Source: Porphyromonadaceae bacterium UBA4277
GTDB lineage: Bacteria; Bacteroidota; Bacteroidia; Bacteroidales; Muribaculaceae
Length of the DNA: 18,790 nucleotides
Direction of reading: 5' to 3'
Assembly: GCA_002395965.1 (NCBI GenBank)
Contig: DGVT01000039.1
Location: 1-18,790 of the forward strand
The translations under genes were made by a program, and so were the position numbers. Below the pieces are notes generated by a model. The model made no database searches. It saw nothing but the letters and a program-made list of their open reading frames with translations, and had not been told where the DNA came from. Of the stretch, positions 6,878 to 13,860 are shown one piece after another; positions within the stretch are counted from its first letter, which is position 1; each line of letters begins with the position of its first letter.

Positions 6878-7474
6878 TTAATGCAAGCCGAAACGCTCTC
6901 GCATGATGCGCGACACAGCATCATTGCCGCTCGTGCTCTTTGTCATCAAGCGCTTCAGCGAGTCGGTCAGCAAGCTATCGCGCACCACGGCAGCACGCTC
7001 CTTGCGCAAGGTGAGAGTGGTGTCGGCTATTGCCTTGAGATAAGCCTCGCGATTGGCCGTGCGCTCGTCGATGAGCCGCTGGCGCTCATTCAGCAGCCAC
7101 GCATAGCGTGCACTACCTTTACTGCCGCTAATGCTCCACTTGTGCAAATCGATGTCGATGCTCGTGATGCCCGGCTCCAGCACGAAGTAGAACGGGCGCT
7201 CTAACGAGTCGAGCCGTAAAAAGGCCACACGTTCACCTGTGGTCTGACCGGTAAACACTGCCCTACCCCCGGCCAGTGCCTGCGTGCCACAATCCTGCAG
7301 ACTCGAGTAGGTGTCGTTGACCATCGTCAGCGACACACTGTGGTGGCGGCGCACGCTGTCGCCAATGTGGACCTTCACGGTGTAAACGTGCGATGGCGTC
7401 TTGTCAACCCCATCGCAGCTCCAGGCTGCCACCATCATCACCATCACACCTATATATAATAATATCTTTTTCAT
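6878..7474 (-). CDS. DUF4369-like lipoprotein at the end of the mre operon
   Basis: This 198-residue protein has a lipoprotein signal peptide ending in AAWSC, with C20 as probable lipidated cysteine, so it should be anchored in the envelope. The body (about 30-120) resembles the DUF4369 domain found in Bacteroidota before AhpC/TSA-thioredoxin domains, including an YFVLEPG segment and DIDLHKWSISGSKG. Here the thioredoxin domain is absent; instead a charged, probably helical tail (about 125-198) follows. It begins 24 bases after rodA on the same strand, so it is likely the last gene of the elongation operon. The exact role is unknown. Its stop codon abuts that of the convergent TIGR02757 gene, leaving no room for a separate terminator. 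Confidence 0.72.
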   Translation of the reverse strand: MKKILLYIGVMVMMVAAWSCDGVDKTPSHVYTVKVHIGDSVRRHHSVSLTMVNDTYSSLQDCGTQALAGGRAVFTGQTTGERVAFLRLDSLERPFYFVLEPGITSIDIDLHKWSISGSKGSARYAWLLNERQRLIDERTANREAYLKAIADTTLTLRKERAAVVRDSLLTDSLKRLMTKSTSGNDAVSRIMRERFGLH

Positions 7475-7498
7475 CTTACGTTAAGATAAGTCGTCTGG

Positions 7499-8974
7499 TT
7501 ACCAGGAGCCGTACGATTTGCGGTCGGCGTCGATGCGCAACAAGATGAACAACAGGAATGTGAACCCCCATAGCGACGAGCCACCATAGCTGAAAAACGG
7601 TAACGGGATGCCTATCACCGGGCACAGCCCGAGCACCATGCCGATGTTTATCGACAGGTGGAATATCAAGTAGCTCGCCACACAATAGGCATAGACGCGG
7701 GCAAAGGTGGTGTGCTGCCGCTCGGCAATGCGGATGATGCGCAAAATGAGAGCCAGGAAGGCAAGTATAACAATCGTAGAGCCAACGAAGCCCTGCTCCT
7801 CGCCTATGGTGCAGAAAATGAAGTCGGTGTGCTGCTCGGGCACATACTTGAGCTTTGTCTGCGTGCCATTCAGGAAGCCTTTACCCCAAAAGCCACCCGA
7901 GCCTATGGCTATTTTGCTCTGGTTGACGTTATAGCCCACGCCGCGCGGGTCGTCCTCGATGCCGAGGGTGACAAGGATGCGCGTCTTTTGGTGCGGCTGC
8001 AGCACGTTGTTGAAGGCAATGTTGACCGTGAACATGAAGATTATCGATGCCACGGCAAAGACAATGGTGAGCAACACCTTGCGCATGTCGTCGTGAAGCA
8101 TACCGTAGAGCAAGTAGAGCATTGAGACTCCTATCACCGTGAAGAAGAAAGCATAGCCGTTGATCACAATGCCAAAGTAGGCAAGCACGCCGGCCACGAT
8201 GCCTGCGCCCAAGTAACCCACGAGCACGTTGCGTGTGAGTTCGAACGAGCGGCAGTAGAACGCCAGCATGGCCACTGTGAGAACCATTATGATGATAAAC
8301 ACGATGAAGATTCCCAGCGGTATGCCCATGATCATCACCGAAGCAAACTTGAGCACTATCACAAAATAGGTGATGGCACACAATGCCGCAAACAGCACAA
8401 AGCCACTCATGCCCTCGCGATACAGCACAAAGATGAGCGACGTATATACCAGTGCCGAGCCGGTTTCCTTCTCCAAGATAATGCACAAGATGGGCAACAC
8501 GATAATGCCCACTGCTATGGCATAGTTCTTCCAGTTGTTCAAGGCAAAGCCGTAGGTGCCGAAGAGCTTGGCAAGGGCCAGAGCCGTGGCGCACTTGGCA
8601 AACTCGGCCGGCTGCAGGCTCACCGGCCCGAACACCAGCCACGAGCGGGAGCCCTTGATGTCGGGCGCCAGGAAGATGGTGGCTATGAGCAGTAAGATCA
8701 TTACGGCATATATCGGGTAGGCATAGGCCTCATAGATGCGACGGTCAATGAGCAGCAGTGACAAGCCGATGAAAAACGACAACCCGGCCCACAGAAACTG
8801 CTTGCCTGAGAACCCCGAGAAGTCGAACATGCTCGATTTGTCAAAATTATAAGTTGCGGCATAGATGCTCACGGCACCGGCCACGATGAGTAGCAGATAT
8901 AGGATTATCGTCACCCAATCGACCGAACGTAGCAGGTTACTGCCGCCTTCATTATTTTGTTGCTGTAGTTCCAT
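7499..8974 (-). CDS. rodA: RodA, SEDS-family peptidoglycan glycosyltransferase
   Basis: RodA polymerises lipid II into glycan strands during cell elongation together with PBP2. From ATG at 8974 it has 491 residues with many membrane segments, starting at about residue 19 (VTIILYLLLIVAGAVSIYAA). The SEDS signature VPEQHTDFIF holds the conserved Asp (D384) needed for polymerase activity in the family, followed by GEEQGFVGS; near the C-terminus GIPLPFFSYGGSSLW is highly characteristic. The frame stays open upstream to 9109, but that 45-residue stretch is proline-rich, lies inside mrdA and does not look like RodA, so 8974 is chosen. The gene overlaps mrdA by 23 bases, implying translational coupling. 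Confidence 0.95.
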   Translation of the reverse strand: MELQQQNNEGGSNLLRSVDWVTIILYLLLIVAGAVSIYAATYNFDKSSMFDFSGFSGKQFLWAGLSFFIGLSLLLIDRRIYEAYAYPIYAVMILLLIATIFLAPDIKGSRSWLVFGPVSLQPAEFAKCATALALAKLFGTYGFALNNWKNYAIAVGIIVLPILCIILEKETGSALVYTSLIFVLYREGMSGFVLFAALCAITYFVIVLKFASVMIMGIPLGIFIVFIIIMVLTVAMLAFYCRSFELTRNVLVGYLGAGIVAGVLAYFGIVINGYAFFFTVIGVSMLYLLYGMLHDDMRKVLLTIVFAVASIIFMFTVNIAFNNVLQPHQKTRILVTLGIEDDPRGVGYNVNQSKIAIGSGGFWGKGFLNGTQTKLKYVPEQHTDFIFCTIGEEQGFVGSTIVILAFLALILRIIRIAERQHTTFARVYAYCVASYLIFHLSINIGMVLGLCPVIGIPLPFFSYGGSSLWGFTFLLFILLRIDADRKSYGSW

Positions 8975-10892
8975 GTGAGTGTTGCGGTTGTGATGTGGTT
9001 TGATGTGCTGCACCTTTAGCGGCGGGCTTAGCGGCGGGCTTGCTGCCGCCGTATGCCTTGGTGCTGTAGCTGCTGGTGGCCGACATGTGAGAGGCTCTTG
9101 CCTCACCACCGCTCGAGAGCTGACCGCGCAGGTATTTCTCTATCATGATGGCTCCCACAGGCACTGCCACCGTGGCACCGAAGCCCGAATTCTCGGCATA
9201 GACGCAGATGGCTATCTTGGGGTCGCTCATCGGGGCAAAGCCCATAAACACCGAGTGGTCGCGGCCATGCGGGTTCTGTGCCGTTCCGGTCTTGCCACAC
9301 ACTTCCAGGCCTGCAAGGTTGGCACCACGGCATGTGCCGCCTGTTACGGCCATGCGCATGCCCTCGACCATGCTGTCGTAGTACTGCTTGTGAATGGTGG
9401 GGTCGTGACGCTCGATGCTCTTCTTGAGCACGCCCACGCCCACGATTTCACGCACCACATGCGGTGTGATGTAATAGCCGCGGTTGGCTATGGTGGCTGC
9501 AAGGTTGGCTATTTGCAACGGAGTGGCCAGGATTTCGCCCTGCCCTATGGCATCGCTGATGATACTGTAGGCCGACCACTTGCCGGCACCCTTAATCTTG
9601 TCGTAGAATGCGCTGTTAGGAATAAAGCCACGGCTCTCGTGCGGCAGGTCGATGCCAAGTTTATAGCCATAGCCCATCGACACCATGTGGCGTTTCCACA
9701 CTTCAAATGCTTCGCTTATCGACTTATACTTCTTGCGGTTTTCGAGCATTCGCTTCAATCCCCAGCAGAAATAGGCATTACACGACGTCTGGATGGCGGG
9801 CTTGAGCGGAATGGGCGACCCATGGCCGTGACAGCCCACGCGCATGCCGCCACTCACGAAGCCTCGCGAACAGGGGAAGGCCGTTGTAAGGTCGATAATT
9901 CCTTCCTCAAGAAAGATCAGGCCCTGTGTGGGCTTAAACGTAGAACCGGGAGGATAGGCAGCCTGAATCGAGCGGTCGAAGAGCGGCATGTGAGGATCGG
10001 CTATCAGAGCCGCATAGTTGTTGCCGCGATCTTTTCCCATGAGCAGCGACGGGTCATAGTTGGGACTTGTGACAAGTGCTAATATCTCGCCGGTTTTGGG
10101 CTCAATGGCCACAATGGCACCCATCTTGCCGCGCATCACACGCTCGCCAAGGGCTTGCAGTTCCATGTCGATGCTCAGTTTCAAGTCGTTGCCGGCGATA
10201 GGGGTCACGTCGTTGGCTCCATCGTTGTAGCGCCCCTTGATTTTACCCAGTGCATCCCTGATAAGGATTTCCTTGCCCTTGCGGCCGCGCAGCCACTTCT
10301 CATAGCTCTTCTCCACGCCCAGGTCGCCGATGTAGTCGCCGGGGCGGTAGTAGTCGTCGTGGTCGATGTCGCTCTGGTTCACCTCGCGGATGTTGCCCAG
10401 CACATTGGCGCCACATTCCACATCATACTGGCGAAGGATGCGCTGCACAATGTAGAAGCCCGGAAACCGATACAGCTTCTCCTGCAGGCGGCCATAATCC
10501 TGCGCCGAGATGTGCGGGAGCAAGATCTGCTGAGTATAGGCCGAATAGTTGCGGCCTTTCTTCATCGTCTCGATGCGGCGCAACAGCTCCTCCTTGGTGA
10601 TTTGGAGCGTCTGGCAAAAGTCGAGCGTGTCGAAGGGCTGCACGTCTTTGGGAATCATCATCACGTCGTAGGCCGGCTGGTTATAGACCACGAGTTTCCC
10701 ACGGCGGTCATATATCAGTCCTCGCGACGGGTAGATGGTCTTCTCCAGGAAAGCGTTGCTATCGGCATTCTCCTTATATTTGCTGTCGCCCACCTGCAAC
10801 ACAAACAGGCGGGCAATGTAAATCATCACCAGCACTACAATGAAACCGCCAATCACAAACTTGCGTTTCTCGAGATTATAATCCTTTCTCAC
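8952..10892 (-). CDS. mrdA: Penicillin-binding protein 2 (transpeptidase of the elongasome)
   Basis: PBP2 cross-links peptidoglycan during elongation and partners RodA. The 646-residue protein has an N-terminal membrane anchor (about 13-32), a pedestal domain with YPSRGLIYDRRGKLV, and the penicillin-binding domain with all three motifs: S317-T-F-K320 as nucleophile and base, S370-C-N372, and K534-T-G536. After about residue 590 there is a low-complexity Ser/Ala/Lys/His tail of roughly 50 residues, not part of the conserved fold. The start is GTG at 10892, directly before RKDYNLEKRKFVIGG and the anchor; no in-frame ATG fits. It overlaps mreD by 17 bases upstream and rodA by 23 bases downstream. 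Confidence 0.95.
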   Translation of the reverse strand: MRKDYNLEKRKFVIGGFIVVLVMIYIARLFVLQVGDSKYKENADSNAFLEKTIYPSRGLIYDRRGKLVVYNQPAYDVMMIPKDVQPFDTLDFCQTLQITKEELLRRIETMKKGRNYSAYTQQILLPHISAQDYGRLQEKLYRFPGFYIVQRILRQYDVECGANVLGNIREVNQSDIDHDDYYRPGDYIGDLGVEKSYEKWLRGRKGKEILIRDALGKIKGRYNDGANDVTPIAGNDLKLSIDMELQALGERVMRGKMGAIVAIEPKTGEILALVTSPNYDPSLLMGKDRGNNYAALIADPHMPLFDRSIQAAYPPGSTFKPTQGLIFLEEGIIDLTTAFPCSRGFVSGGMRVGCHGHGSPIPLKPAIQTSCNAYFCWGLKRMLENRKKYKSISEAFEVWKRHMVSMGYGYKLGIDLPHESRGFIPNSAFYDKIKGAGKWSAYSIISDAIGQGEILATPLQIANLAATIANRGYYITPHVVREIVGVGVLKKSIERHDPTIHKQYYDSMVEGMRMAVTGGTCRGANLAGLEVCGKTGTAQNPHGRDHSVFMGFAPMSDPKIAICVYAENSGFGATVAVPVGAIMIEKYLRGQLSSGGEARASHMSATSSYSTKAYGGSKPAAKPAAKGAAHQTTSQPQHSHGTTATK

Positions 10893-11397
10893 GTTGAGTA
10901 CTTACTAAGCTGTCAAGTCCTAACAAAATCAGTGACGTGAGTGCCGTGCTGGCTACGATGCGCCCCAGCGTGAGCAAAACGTCACGCACGGTGAATGCCT
11001 GGATGAAGAAAACTGCCGTGCAATAAATCAGCACCAGCGTCATCATGTATTTTGAATACACGCCGAGGCCCATGCTTCTGACCGACGGCATCGTGTCGGC
11101 GGCCATTTCATTTTCGCGAGGCACATAGGCATTAAACACCGAGTGTCGCACGCCGGCCAAGAGCGTGCACGAGAGTGCATTCATGCCCGGTGTGTTGTTG
11201 AACACATCCACGAGCAGCCCCATCACAAATGCCACGGTGAGCACAATGTTGTTATGCCAGCTCATGGGAAGTCGCAAGATTACATATATAAACAGCAGTG
11301 GCACCGCAAGATCAAAGAGTATTATCTTGTTGCACACCGTCTGCACCAGTATCATGGCTATGGCCAGTGCCACGAGGTGAATAATGGTCTTGGTCAT
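10876..11397 (-). CDS. mreD: MreD, rod-shape membrane protein
   Basis: MreD is a small integral membrane protein linking MreC and the Rod complex. This 173-residue protein has several hydrophobic segments (about 5-22, 26-42, 51-66, and two more in the C-terminal half) and the family motif GLLVDVFNNTPGMNALSCTLL-like block at about 60-80, with the conserved Asp, Phe and Gly. It starts inside the mreC stop (ATGA, 4-base overlap) and ends 17 bases inside mrdA. Unusually for this phylum, a long Shine-Dalgarno match stands 3 bases before the ATG, embedded in the last codons of mreC. Confidence 0.9.
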   Translation of the reverse strand: MTKTIIHLVALAIAMILVQTVCNKIILFDLAVPLLFIYVILRLPMSWHNNIVLTVAFVMGLLVDVFNNTPGMNALSCTLLAGVRHSVFNAYVPRENEMAADTMPSVRSMGLGVYSKYMMTLVLIYCTAVFFIQAFTVRDVLLTLGRIVASTALTSLILLGLDSLVSTQREKGL

Positions 11398-12260
11398 CTC
11401 ATCACCTCCTTTCCTGCAGTGATTGAGTCAACGTCGGCACGTTCCAGCTCGTGAAGCTGCTGGCTCATGCTGTTAGTAATCACACGCACGGCGCTGAGCT
11501 GGCTGAAGTTGGTGGTAAGCCTCACACGCAGCGAGGCAAAGCTGGCTTCGGCACCCTTGTCGCGGCCTTCGACCACACCCACGATGAGCCCCTCGGGAAA
11601 CAACGCCGAGAAGCCGCTGGTGATCACTGTGTCGCCCTTGGCAAAGGTTGCATGCTTGGGCAGGTCGCTCAGCACGGCATATTGCGGACTGCGGCCGTCC
11701 CACACGAGCGACCCGAAGTAGTCGTTGTTCTTCAGCTTGCACGACAGCTTCATGTCGGTATTGAGCAGCGAAATCACGCGTGCCGCATTCGGGCCCACCA
11801 CATTCACCACACCCACAACGCCATTCTGGTCCACCACACCCATCTGCGGCTTCACACCTTGCTTCGACCCGCGGTTGATGGTGATGTAGTTATGAGGCTG
11901 TGAAATGCTGTTGCTAATCACCCGGGCCATCACAAAGTCGAAGTGCTGAGGCCAGGCCGACAGGTTGCTGTCGGACGCCACCATCTGCAAGTCCTTGATT
12001 TGTGAGCGCAGCGTCACCAGCTCCATCTCAAGCAGGGCATTGCGCTGTTGCAAGTCGTCGTTGATATCTTTCAGGTGAAAGTAAGACGAAACCGAACTTA
12101 GAGCCTCATAGGTTGTGGCACTCACGGCATTGGCCGACGTCAGATAGACGCTCTGCTGATACGGATTGTCGCCAAACAAGAGCACAAGGCTCAGTATCAT
12201 GTATATCATGAACACGAGCCATGCGCTATGCTTTACGAAGAAATTGAGCAGATTATTCAT
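11394..12260 (-). CDS. mreC: MreC, rod-shape determining scaffold
   Basis: MreC is a bitopic periplasmic scaffold that activates PBP2-RodA. The 288-residue protein has one membrane segment (about 11-29), then a coiled coil (about 62-92, DINDDLQQRNALLEMELVTL), then the beta-rich periplasmic domain with NYITINRGSKQGVKPQMGVVDQ-type family sequence and GFSALFPEGLIVGVV. All MreC hallmarks are present. It starts 18 bases after the mreB stop and shares ATGA with the mreD start. Length is typical. Confidence 0.94.
   Translation of the reverse strand: MNNLLNFFVKHSAWLVFMIYMILSLVLLFGDNPYQQSVYLTSANAVSATTYEALSSVSSYFHLKDINDDLQQRNALLEMELVTLRSQIKDLQMVASDSNLSAWPQHFDFVMARVISNSISQPHNYITINRGSKQGVKPQMGVVDQNGVVGVVNVVGPNAARVISLLNTDMKLSCKLKNNDYFGSLVWDGRSPQYAVLSDLPKHATFAKGDTVITSGFSALFPEGLIVGVVEGRDKGAEASFASLRVRLTTNFSQLSAVRVITNSMSQQLHELERADVDSITAGKEVMR
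11401..11411 (-). promoter_or_regulatory. Consensus Shine-Dalgarno before mreD
   Basis: On the minus strand this reads AAGGAGGTGAT, complementary over 11 bases to the usual 3' end of bacterial 16S rRNA, with three bases (GAG) before the mreD ATG. It is formed by mreC codons for K-E-V-M. Other starts in the window lack anything similar. Confidence 0.7.
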
Positions 12261-12278
12261 CTGTCATTCCCCCCGGTT

Positions 12279-13298
12279 TTATCGTTTCAGGAACTGGAAG
12301 TGCTTGATGTTCTTCAAGGCAACGCCCGTGCCCTTGGCCACGGCGTGAAGCGGGTCTTCGGCCACATGGAACTTGATGCCGATCTTGTCGGTCAAGCGCT
12401 TGTCCAAGCCACGCAACAGGGCGCCGCCACCGGTGAGATACACGCCGTTTTCAACCAGGTCGGCATACAGCTCGGGAGGAGTCTGCTCCAGTGCGCTCAG
12501 CACGGCGGCCTCTATCTTGCTGATCGACTTCTCGATGCAGTGGCATATCTCCTGGTAAGTAACAGCCACCTCCATGGGCAATGCAGTCATCACGTTGGGG
12601 CCGTGCACGATGTAGGGTTCCGGCTCCTCTTCAAGCTCGGTCAGTGCCGAGCCCACCTCAATCTTGATTTGCTCGGCTGTGCGCTCACCCACCCTGACGT
12701 TATGGGCACGGCGCATGTGCTCAAGGATGTCGGCCGTGAGGTCGTCGCCGGCAATGCGTATGCTCTTGTTACTCACAATACCGCCAAGCGAAATCACTGC
12801 AATCTCGGTCGTTCCGCCACCGATGTCAACTATCATGTTACCCTCGGGAGCCAGCACGTCCAGACCGATACCTAAGGCAGCAGCCATGGGCTCATAGATC
12901 ATATACACATCGCGACCGTTGGCATGCTCGCTCGAGTCGCGCACGGCACGTATCTCAACCTCGGTCGAGCCCGAAGGGATACACACCACCATGCGCAGCG
13001 ACGGGTTGAACCAGTGATTCTTGGTGCTCACCTTCTTTATCATGCCACGAAGCATAAGCTCGGCTGCATGAAAGTCACCTATCACGCCATCGCTCAGCGG
13101 ACGCACCGTGCGGATGCCCTCGTGCACTTTGCCGTACATCTCACGCGCACGCTCGCCCACGGCTATCATCTTGCCCGTTTTGGAATCCAAAGCCACTACC
13201 GAGGGCTCGTCGATCACAATCTTGTTGTTATGAATTATAATGGTGTTGGCCGTTCCCAGGTCAACTGCTATTTCTTGAGTGAATGAAAAAAGTCCCAT
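12279..13298 (-). CDS. mreB: MreB, bacterial actin homolog
   Basis: MreB forms ATP-dependent filaments under the inner membrane that guide the Rod peptidoglycan machinery. The 339-residue protein has the two phosphate loops of the actin fold, D13LGTANT and D158IGGGTTE, the CIPSGSTEVE segment, the adenosine-binding YLTGGGALLRG region, and the C-terminal ending DPLHAVAKGTGVAL. The N-terminal MGLFSFTQE is hydrophobic enough for membrane contact. It is the first gene of the operon; an excellent promoter lies 156 bases upstream, leaving an untranslated leader of about 150 bases. Confidence 0.97.
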   Translation of the reverse strand: MGLFSFTQEIAVDLGTANTIIIHNNKIVIDEPSVVALDSKTGKMIAVGERAREMYGKVHEGIRTVRPLSDGVIGDFHAAELMLRGMIKKVSTKNHWFNPSLRMVVCIPSGSTEVEIRAVRDSSEHANGRDVYMIYEPMAAALGIGLDVLAPEGNMIVDIGGGTTEIAVISLGGIVSNKSIRIAGDDLTADILEHMRRAHNVRVGERTAEQIKIEVGSALTELEEEPEPYIVHGPNVMTALPMEVAVTYQEICHCIEKSISKIEAAVLSALEQTPPELYADLVENGVYLTGGGALLRGLDKRLTDKIGIKFHVAEDPLHAVAKGTGVALKNIKHFQFLKR

Positions 13299-13453
13299 TT
13301 TCTACGTCTTGTTCTTTGTTGTTTAACTTAAGTAATAGATTTTCATGCCGTTCTCGCGCACACCGGTGCTTTTGTCGGTGCAAACGAACTGCAAAACCAG
13401 GTCAGTCGTCCAGTCTTGCAGGCATAACACAAACTTGTCTATTTTTCCGACTG

Positions 13454-13484
13454 CAAAGTTACGAATAAGTGAGCAAAATGCAAA
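13454..13484 (-). promoter_or_regulatory. Promoter of the mre operon
   Basis: On the minus strand TTTG (13481-13484) is followed by exactly 19 bases and TAACTTTG (13454-13461), an exact match to the Bacteroidota housekeeping promoter. Transcription should start near 13447. Confidence 0.75.
13458..13479. repeat. 22-base direct repeat, copy 1
   Basis: It begins GTTACGAATAAG and ends GCAAAAT, and recurs without mismatch at 13543-13564, 85 bases away. This copy overlaps the -7 box and spacer of the mreB promoter. Confidence 0.95.
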
Positions 13485-13510
13485 AGAAAAAATTGTTTTT
13501 TATTTTGCAT
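13478..13510. repeat. 33-base near-perfect palindrome at the mreB -33 region
   Basis: The arms are 15 bases each (13478-13492 and 13496-13510) around TTG, with 14 of 15 pairs; the outer part is ATGCAAAA/TTTTGCAT and the inner part is A6/T6. It contains the -33 TTTG of the mreB promoter. Confidence 0.9.
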
Positions 13511-13542
13511 TTTCGAACGCAAGTAACTTCGGCATAGCCAAC

Positions 13543-13564
13543 GTTACGAATAAGTGAGCAAAAT
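13543..13564. repeat. 22-base direct repeat, copy 2
   Basis: Identical to 13458-13479. Here the flanking base change gives TAACGTTG instead of TAACTTTG and no TTTG stands 19 bases upstream, so this copy is not a promoter. Confidence 0.95.
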
Positions 13565-13588
13565 CGGGGTGTGTCATAATTCAAAAAA

Positions 13589-13705
13589 GCGTTGAAAACG
13601 CAGACGCATCGAAGATGCGACCATTTCTTTAACACCATGCAAGCAACATCGAAGATGTGCGCAGCTTGGTGAAAGACAGCGAATTAAAAGGGTGCTTCGA
13701 AGAGG
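13589..13705. repeat. Cluster of short GAA-triloop hairpins
   Basis: Three perfect plus-strand hairpins share the triloop GAA: GCGTT-GAA-AACGC (13589-13601), CGCATC-GAA-GATGCG (13605-13619) and ACATC-GAA-GATGT (13646-13658). A weaker fourth, CTTC-GAA-GAGG with one wobble, is at 13695-13705. The second and third share the core ATCGAAGAT. An outer arm CAAGC/GCTTG (13640-13644, 13664-13668) surrounds the third. They lie between two divergent promoters, so neither known transcript should include them. Confidence 0.8.
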
Positions 13706-13787
13706 AACTTTAATCTTGGTTCATGTAAAAATACAGTTACATTTTTTCTATGAGTTTACTTTCAGTTCAAAAAAAATGCTGCACTAT

Positions 13788-13818
13788 TTTGCTTTATACT
13801 TTTAATGTATTATCTTTG
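13788..13818 (+). promoter_or_regulatory. Promoter of the dockerin-bearing BspA-like gene
   Basis: TTTG (13788-13791), exactly 19 bases, then TATCTTTG (13811-13818): an exact match to the Bacteroidota consensus. It lies 42 bases before the chosen ATG at 13861, and inside the longer open frame from 13750, which argues against that longer start. Confidence 0.78.
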
Positions 13819-13860
13819 CCAAAACAATATTTGAAACTATCATCATCAAATTTTTATGCT

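Larger units (their letters stand above)
13299..13860. other. Intergenic region between mreB and the BspA-like gene
   Basis: This 562-base non-coding stretch holds, from left to right: the mreB leader (13299 to about 13447, with a CACCGGTG palindrome that could form a small stem); the mreB promoter; a near-perfect palindrome (13478-13510); two copies of a 22-base direct repeat; a cluster of GAA-triloop hairpins (13589-13705); and the promoter of the BspA-like gene. No convincing reading frame is seen in it. Confidence 0.85.

Noticed and set aside
8975..9109. 45-residue N-terminal extension of RodA
   Set aside because: It lies inside the mrdA coding sequence, is proline-rich and unlike RodA; ATG at 8974 directly precedes the expected N-terminus.
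9000..10082. Long plus-strand open frame (360 codons) opposite mrdA
   Set aside because: It is antisense to a gene with all PBP2 motifs, shows no recognisable domain, and fits the long shadow frames typical of this codon usage.
13589..13705. The hairpin cluster as a CRISPR array
   Set aside because: Hairpin stems differ, spacing is irregular (17, 40 and 48 bases between loops) and there are no cas genes.
13750..13860. Longer N-terminus of the dockerin-bearing BspA-like protein
   Set aside because: The exact consensus promoter (13788-13818) lies within it, and the signal peptide starts at ATG 13861, as in the convergent paralog.
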